A stretch of DNA of 9,182 bases from Treponema sp. (GTDB lineage Bacteria; Spirochaetota; Spirochaetia; Treponematales; Breznakiellaceae): NCBI GenBank assembly GCA_009786625.1, contig WQRT01000115.1, positions 1 through 9,182 on the forward strand, read 5' to 3'. The translations under genes were made by a program, and so were the position numbers. Below the pieces are notes generated by a model. That model was not told the origin of the DNA, did no database searches, and saw only the letters and a list, made by a program, of their open reading frames with translations. The stretch's first letter is position 1. Every line of letters begins with the position of its first letter. This document shows positions 6,225-9,182 of the stretch, one piece after another.

Positions 6225-6281
6225 GGTAGCAGCTACCAATTTCCGCCGCTTCATCTGCCATCAAAAATGGTAGCTGCTACC
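6225..6281. repeat. Perfect 14-base inverted repeat at the 3' end of the caspase/SUMF1 gene
   Basis: Arm GGTAGCAGCTACCA (6225-6238) pairs exactly with TGGTAGCTGCTACC (6268-6281) around a 29-base loop. Each arm is also almost self-complementary (GGTAGC, one base, GCTACC), so alternative small hairpins or a cruciform are possible. On the plus strand the stem is followed by six T residues (6282-6287), the layout of an intrinsic terminator pointing into the antisense side of the caspase gene. On the minus strand, where the gene is transcribed, the stem starts four bases after the TAA stop (6288-6286) and no T run follows. It may still protect the mRNA 3' end or slow transcription. Confidence 0.85.
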
Positions 6282-6285
6282 TTTT

Positions 6286-7902
6286 TTAAGAGCGGACGAC
6301 ACGGAAACCCATGTAGATGTTCCGGGCAAAAGGAGCGTTGGTACCCCGGATCGCGGAACGGACATTCGCGGCTGAAGCGTCCCAACTACCGCCGCGATAC
6401 ACGCGACGAGACCCCGAAGATGCGCCCGTTGGATCACTCTGCGTTCCAGCAGGGTATTCTCCGTATAAATCCCAACACCACTCCCATACATTTCCGTGCA
6501 TGTCGTGTAAACCGTATCTGTTTGCCGTGTAATTCCCTACGGGTGTTGTTCTTTGTAATGTGTTATTATAATTTGCCTGATTCGTCGTTATATTCGCTCC
6601 TGTGTTATACGCTGTCGTAGTCCCTCCCCTGCATGCGTATTCCCATTCCGCTTCTGTCGGTAACCTATACCCGTTAGTGTTCCTGTTCCATGTTACTGTC
6701 CTGTTATCTCCTCTGCCGCTTATCGTATACGCAGGTGTTAATCCTTCACTCTGGCTTCTTCTGTTACAGTACTCTATAGCGTCAAACCAGCTTACTGTTT
6801 CCACAGGGTGGTTTAAATCCCCTGTAAAATGGCTTGGATTTGTTCCCATTATTTCCTGATATTCCCTCTGCGTTATTTCGTATCTGCTCATCATAAATGA
6901 ACTTACCGTTACCTGCCTTTGTGTTTCACTATTAGTACGTCCTGTCTCATTCGCGGGACTTCCCATTGTAAACGTTCCGCCTTGTATGCGCACGAGTTCA
7001 TTCGATACAGCGGGTGATGATGGCGCAGGTGCTGGATGTACCGGTGTAACGGTTGGTGTTGGCGTAACGGTTGGTGTCGGCTGCGACGTTGGTGCCACAT
7101 TCGCCGGAGCCGGTCTTGCTCCGCGCGGATTGAGTGAATAAAAGTCCAAATTCAAAAAACTGCCGTCGTGGTACGGGCGTTGATTGTTGTTTGTTAGACG
7201 CATTGTCTCGCGGGCGATTGCTCTGAAGACTAGCTGTATATCGTCGCTGCTGTCCATGTTCTGTAAAAACGCCTGCGTGAACGGACTGTTGCGCTGTCCG
7301 GGACCGTCTGCGGCGGCGGCTCCGGCGGCTGTGGAATAAATTACGAGCAGGTCGGACGGCAGATTTTGAATCGCGCTTAAACCCCTTGTTACGTTTCGAA
7401 AGCTCCCTGCCATGTTTACAAAAGGATTATCCCTGCACGCGTCTAAAACCACAATATTTACCTGATTGCAGGCTACCTGATCAAGGGATTCAATCAGCCT
7501 TCCCACAGAGTATGATGAATGGCGGACTTCAACTTCATTCGCGGTATTAACATCAATTGGAAGCAGATAATTTTCTCCGCTCAACTGGACGCCGTGACCG
7601 GCAAACCAGAAGAAACCTTCATTCTCCCTGTTCTGAGAAAGCCTCTGAACAAAAGACGTAACCGCTCTTGCCATATTCACATTTGTAACATTTGTCTGCA
7701 AATCAACCTGATACCCCAAAGTGCGCAGCCTTGCGGCAACATCGGTCGCGTCATTAACGGGATTGGTCAGTCTTGGAATACCGGAATAATTATTATTACC
7801 GATAACAAGCGCGAATCTCTGCGAAGCAGAAGCGCTCTGCTGAGAAAAAACCGTAAAAGTAACGGCCAACAGAAAAAATATGAATAAAAAAGTTTTTTTC
7901 AT
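6286..7902 (-). CDS. Secreted caspase-like (C14 family) protease fused to a SUMF1/FGE-like domain
   Basis: 538 residues. A signal peptide covers 1-20 (MKKTFLFIFFLLAVTFTVFS, cleavage probably before QQ), so the protein acts outside the cytoplasm. Residues 28-257 form a caspase p20-like domain: RFALVIGNNNY (29-39), catalytic His103 in FAGHG, catalytic Cys156 in DACRDNPF. Both dyad residues are present, so proteolysis is likely, probably after basic residues as in bacterial orthocaspases. A Pro/Thr-rich linker (262-298) follows, then a SUMF1-type domain (301-538) with GGTFTMGS, RLPTEAEWEYACRGG, GLHDMHGNVWEWC, RVYRGGSW and GFRVV. The cysteine pair that oxidises sulphatase cysteines in true FGE is absent (508-519 has no Cys), so this is probably a binding or scaffold domain of C-type-lectin-like fold. 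The ATG at 7902 follows GAGG by five bases, and an A/T-only-like leader precedes it. It is the largest gene in a repeat-rich stretch; its target is unknown. Confidence 0.93.
   Translation of the reverse strand: MKKTFLFIFFLLAVTFTVFSQQSASASQRFALVIGNNNYSGIPRLTNPVNDATDVAARLRTLGYQVDLQTNVTNVNMARAVTSFVQRLSQNRENEGFFWFAGHGVQLSGENYLLPIDVNTANEVEVRHSSYSVGRLIESLDQVACNQVNIVVLDACRDNPFVNMAGSFRNVTRGLSAIQNLPSDLLVIYSTAAGAAAADGPGQRNSPFTQAFLQNMDSSDDIQLVFRAIARETMRLTNNNQRPYHDGSFLNLDFYSLNPRGARPAPANVAPTSQPTPTVTPTPTVTPVHPAPAPSSPAVSNELVRIQGGTFTMGSPANETGRTNSETQRQVTVSSFMMSRYEITQREYQEIMGTNPSHFTGDLNHPVETVSWFDAIEYCNRRSQSEGLTPAYTISGRGDNRTVTWNRNTNGYRLPTEAEWEYACRGGTTTAYNTGANITTNQANYNNTLQRTTPVGNYTANRYGLHDMHGNVWEWCWDLYGEYPAGTQSDPTGASSGSRRVYRGGSWDASAANVRSAIRGTNAPFARNIYMGFRVVRS
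7043..7078 (-). repeat. 18-base tandem repeat encoding the Pro/Thr linker
   Basis: Two 18-base units (7043-7060 and 7061-7078) differ at two positions, and a decayed third follows at 7079-7096. They encode TPTVTP-type hexapeptides in the linker between the caspase and SUMF1 domains, so linker length can change in steps of six residues without shifting the frame. Confidence 0.8.
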
Positions 7903-8010
7903 TTAATCCTCACTATAAATAAATATATACTAAAAAATAAATAATATCTATATAAAATGATGAGGGATATTATTAACCACAAAGCCACAAAAAGAATAAA
8001 AATTCTTCCT
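7903..8010 (-). promoter_or_regulatory. AT-rich leader region of the caspase/SUMF1 gene
   Basis: Bases 7912-7958 are nearly all A or T and hold several TATA-like hexamers (for example TATATT around 7923-7932), so a -10 box is likely, but I cannot fix one promoter. GAGG at 7908-7911 is the ribosome-binding site. Upstream (7970-7990) is a TTATTAACCACAAAGCCAC element like those at 5876 and 6187, and an AGAAT/ATTCT mini-hairpin lies near 7993-8006. Confidence 0.35.
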
Positions 8011-8036
8011 GTTCGTGTGGTTCGTGTGGTTCGCGG
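8011..8036 (-). repeat. Dispersed 9-base-unit repeat, copy 6
   Basis: On the minus strand: CCGCGAACCACA, CGAACCACA, CGAAC. It lies seven bases after the stop of the TPR gene and about 110 bases before the caspase/SUMF1 start. With the plus-oriented copies at 5923-6150 it brackets the caspase/SUMF1 gene in inverted orientation. Confidence 0.85.
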
Positions 8037-8043
8037 CAAAAAC

Positions 8044-8754
8044 TCAAAAAAACGTATCATCCGAAATACACTTGCCGTCAGGATCCATTTCAAAAAATCT
8101 GTCAATAAAAAATCCGCTTATCTTTCCTTTCCTTTTACGTTTCTTTTTTGCTATATCAAGCCGGAAAGTATACATCCATTTATGTCCGTTTGCGCTCGGC
8201 ACTACGCAGCATCCTGAAGGCGAAAGCTCTATAGCTTTTTCCCAGTCTTCGCAGGCTTTTTCATAATCAAGTTTTTGTTCCCATACTTGAGCGCGTAATT
8301 CATAAGCGTTGCAGAAATGTTCATTGAGTCTCAACGCGGAGTTTAAATCGCATAACACCGTGTCAAGAAGAGCTTTGTCAAATTTCCTTAAAACTTCCCA
8401 TTTGCCTCCGTAAAATTCTGCGCCTCTTTTTACCTGAAACTTGCGCCAATTATCAAGCGCCCTGTTAAAACATTTCAATGCCTGTCTCTCTTTTGATTCA
8501 ACAGGGGTTGAGTCCGAATCAATGCGCACAGACCGCGCTTTATTTCCTGATGCCAGCGCCGGTTTGTAATCAATGTTCATTTTTTTTAAAATTTTTATAG
8601 ATTTTTTCCCGTCGTATATAACAGAGAAAACAAACGCGGCAATAAATTGTTCTCTGTTTCGATTTATATAGAGATTTACGCCTTGAATTAAACGCGCTCT
8701 GCCGCTGTCAAACCAGTGAGACAATTTCTCCATTATCATTGATCTATTAAACAT
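8044..8754 (-). CDS. TPR-motif protein of unknown function
   Basis: 236 residues, no signal peptide or membrane segment, so probably cytoplasmic. Residues 146-179 form one good 34-residue tetratricopeptide repeat (NAYELRAQVWEQKLDYEKACEDWEKAIELSP core). The helix KALLDTVLCDLNSALRLN (127-144) looks like the second half of a preceding repeat, which suggests a small protein-binding superhelix. The N-terminal 120 residues are Lys/Arg-rich and unrecognised, and a very basic KKKRKRKGK stretch (203-211) precedes the aromatic-rich C-terminus ending in DDTFF. The start is uncertain: the ATG at 8754 lacks a Shine-Dalgarno site, and Met6 and Met8 are alternatives with no better signal. It lies between two same-direction repeat copies, after the DUF5050-like gene. 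TPR proteins are scaffolds; the partner is not evident. Confidence 0.8.
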   Translation of the reverse strand: MFNRSMIMEKLSHWFDSGRARLIQGVNLYINRNREQFIAAFVFSVIYDGKKSIKILKKMNIDYKPALASGNKARSVRIDSDSTPVESKERQALKCFNRALDNWRKFQVKRGAEFYGGKWEVLRKFDKALLDTVLCDLNSALRLNEHFCNAYELRAQVWEQKLDYEKACEDWEKAIELSPSGCCVVPSANGHKWMYTFRLDIAKKKRKRKGKISGFFIDRFFEMDPDGKCISDDTFF

Positions 8755-8787
8755 AATTTTTATTAAAACTCTTTTCTACTTATTCTG

Positions 8788-8829
8788 TCGTGTGGTTCGC
8801 GTGGTTCGTGTAGTTCGTGTTGTTCGCGG
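8788..8829 (-). repeat. Dispersed 9-base-unit repeat, copy 7 (longest)
   Basis: On the minus strand, after CCG, about four and a half units can be read: CGAACAACA, CGAACTACA, CGAACCACG, CGAACCACA, CGA. This copy shows most clearly that the element is a tandem repeat with a 9-base period. It fills most of the 86 bases between the DUF5050-like stop and the TPR gene start. Confidence 0.85.
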
Positions 8830-8840
8830 CAAAAATATTA

Positions 8841-9182
8841 TCATTCAAACCTCTGTCTGCCCGTTCCGTCTATACGTATTTTGTATAAAAGTTGATTATC
8901 AGAATAATTCATATAATAAATCCAGTCGCCCGCTACATTGACTTCAAAAGCGTTATCGTCGGTTATTTTCTGATTTACCGTTCCGTCAGTACGGACTCTG
9001 TATATTCTGCTGTGAAAAATATCATTTACATAATATATCCAATCGCCGGATAAATTAACTCTATTGGCTTCACCATCGGTTATTTTTTGCTTGCCTGTTC
9101 CGTCCGTGCGTATTTTGTAAAGACAGCCGCCTTGATTTCCGTTAGAGTAATAAATCCATTCCCCGGACACAACGACTCCGCC
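8841..9182 (-). CDS. DUF5050-like beta-propeller repeat protein, 5' end outside window
   Basis: The frame is open through the window edge at 9182 (113 codons plus the TGA stop at 8843-8841), so the true start lies outside; the GTG at 9170 is an ordinary Val in a repeat. The visible part is three 39-residue repeats: 9170-9054, 9053-8937 and a shortened last one, 8936-8844. The shared pattern is V-S-G-D-W-I-Y-Y-x-N, then LYKIRTDGT, then QKITDD and a VN ending. This WIYY/Y-K-I-R-x-D-G-T pattern is typical of the DUF5050 (LRP1-like beta-propeller) family, whose members are often lipoproteins or exported in spirochaetes and Firmicutes. The function is unknown, probably ligand or protein binding. 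The repeats diverge well at DNA level, so the array is not newly expanded. Confidence 0.87.
   Translation of the reverse strand, partial: GGVVVSGEWIYYSNGNQGGCLYKIRTDGTGKQKITDGEANRVNLSGDWIYYVNDIFHSRIYRVRTDGTVNQKITDDNAFEVNVAGDWIYYMNYSDNQLLYKIRIDGTGRQRFE

Larger units (their letters stand above)
5777..6285. other. Gene-free 509-base intergenic region filled with repeats
   Basis: From the GNAT gene outward this stretch holds its promoter (5783-5811), an unassigned piece (about 5812-5870), a degenerate TTATTAACCGCAAAGACG element (5876-5893), a tandem array (5918-6187), a related AACCGCAAAGGCGC element (6187-6216) and a large inverted repeat (6225-6281) reaching the stop of the caspase/SUMF1 gene. 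The longest frame across it (about 63 codons on the minus strand) merely translates the repeats and is not accepted as a gene. No RNA gene is recognised. Confidence 0.8.

Noticed and set aside
5918..6281. Insertion sequence or transposon remnant
   Set aside because: No transposase fragment or target-site duplication is visible; tandem duplication explains the structure better.
7993..8006. AGAAT/ATTCT hairpin upstream of the caspase gene as a terminator for the TPR gene
   Set aside because: A 5-base A/T-rich stem without a T run is too weak to call.
8841..9170. A complete 109-residue gene starting at GTG 9170
   Set aside because: The frame continues to the window edge and the GTG codes for the first Val of a 39-residue repeat, so this is the tail of a longer gene.

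Overview
The window looks like a chromosomal stretch from a spirochaete, most likely a Treponema-like host-associated lineage. This rests on a eukaryote-like (type 2) isoleucyl-tRNA synthetase, a lipoprotein with a loose spirochaete-style lipobox, a secreted caspase/SUMF1 fusion, a DUF5050-type repeat protein and many short intergenic repeats. The assignment is from family knowledge and was not tested by a search. All eight genes I accept lie on the minus strand, so transcription runs from high to low coordinates.

Reading in the direction of transcription: the end of a beta-propeller-type repeat protein (DUF5050-like, start outside the window); a 236-residue protein with a TPR motif; a 538-residue secreted protein joining a caspase-like protease domain to a SUMF1/FGE-like domain through a Pro/Thr linker; a 509-base gene-free stretch filled with repeats; an AT-rich two-gene module (GNAT-like protein plus a very basic 64-residue protein, overlapping by 8 bases); a 4Fe-4S ferredoxin-family protein; ileS; and the first 268 codons of an unrecognised lipoprotein that runs off the low-coordinate end.

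The gaps between genes are unusual. A 9-base unit (CGAACCACA and close variants), usually opened by CCGCGAAC, occurs in at least seven places. Three copies sit in a roughly 101-base tandem array at 5918-6187. One inverted pair brackets the ferredoxin gene. A perfect 14-base inverted repeat touches the stop codon of the caspase/SUMF1 gene, and a 25-base stretch including one arm is echoed inside the tandem array.

The best candidates for something undescribed are: (1) the GNAT-like/basic-peptide bicistron, which has the layout of a toxin-antitoxin or modifier pair; (2) the caspase/SUMF1 protein, whose SUMF1 domain has lost the FGE cysteines and whose C-terminal end could be a remote diversity-generating retroelement target; (3) two promoters (ferredoxin and GNAT genes) placed so that transcription would begin at the A of the start ATG, suggesting leaderless mRNAs. 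The other genes look like housekeeping or lineage-specific genes with no evident shared pathway.
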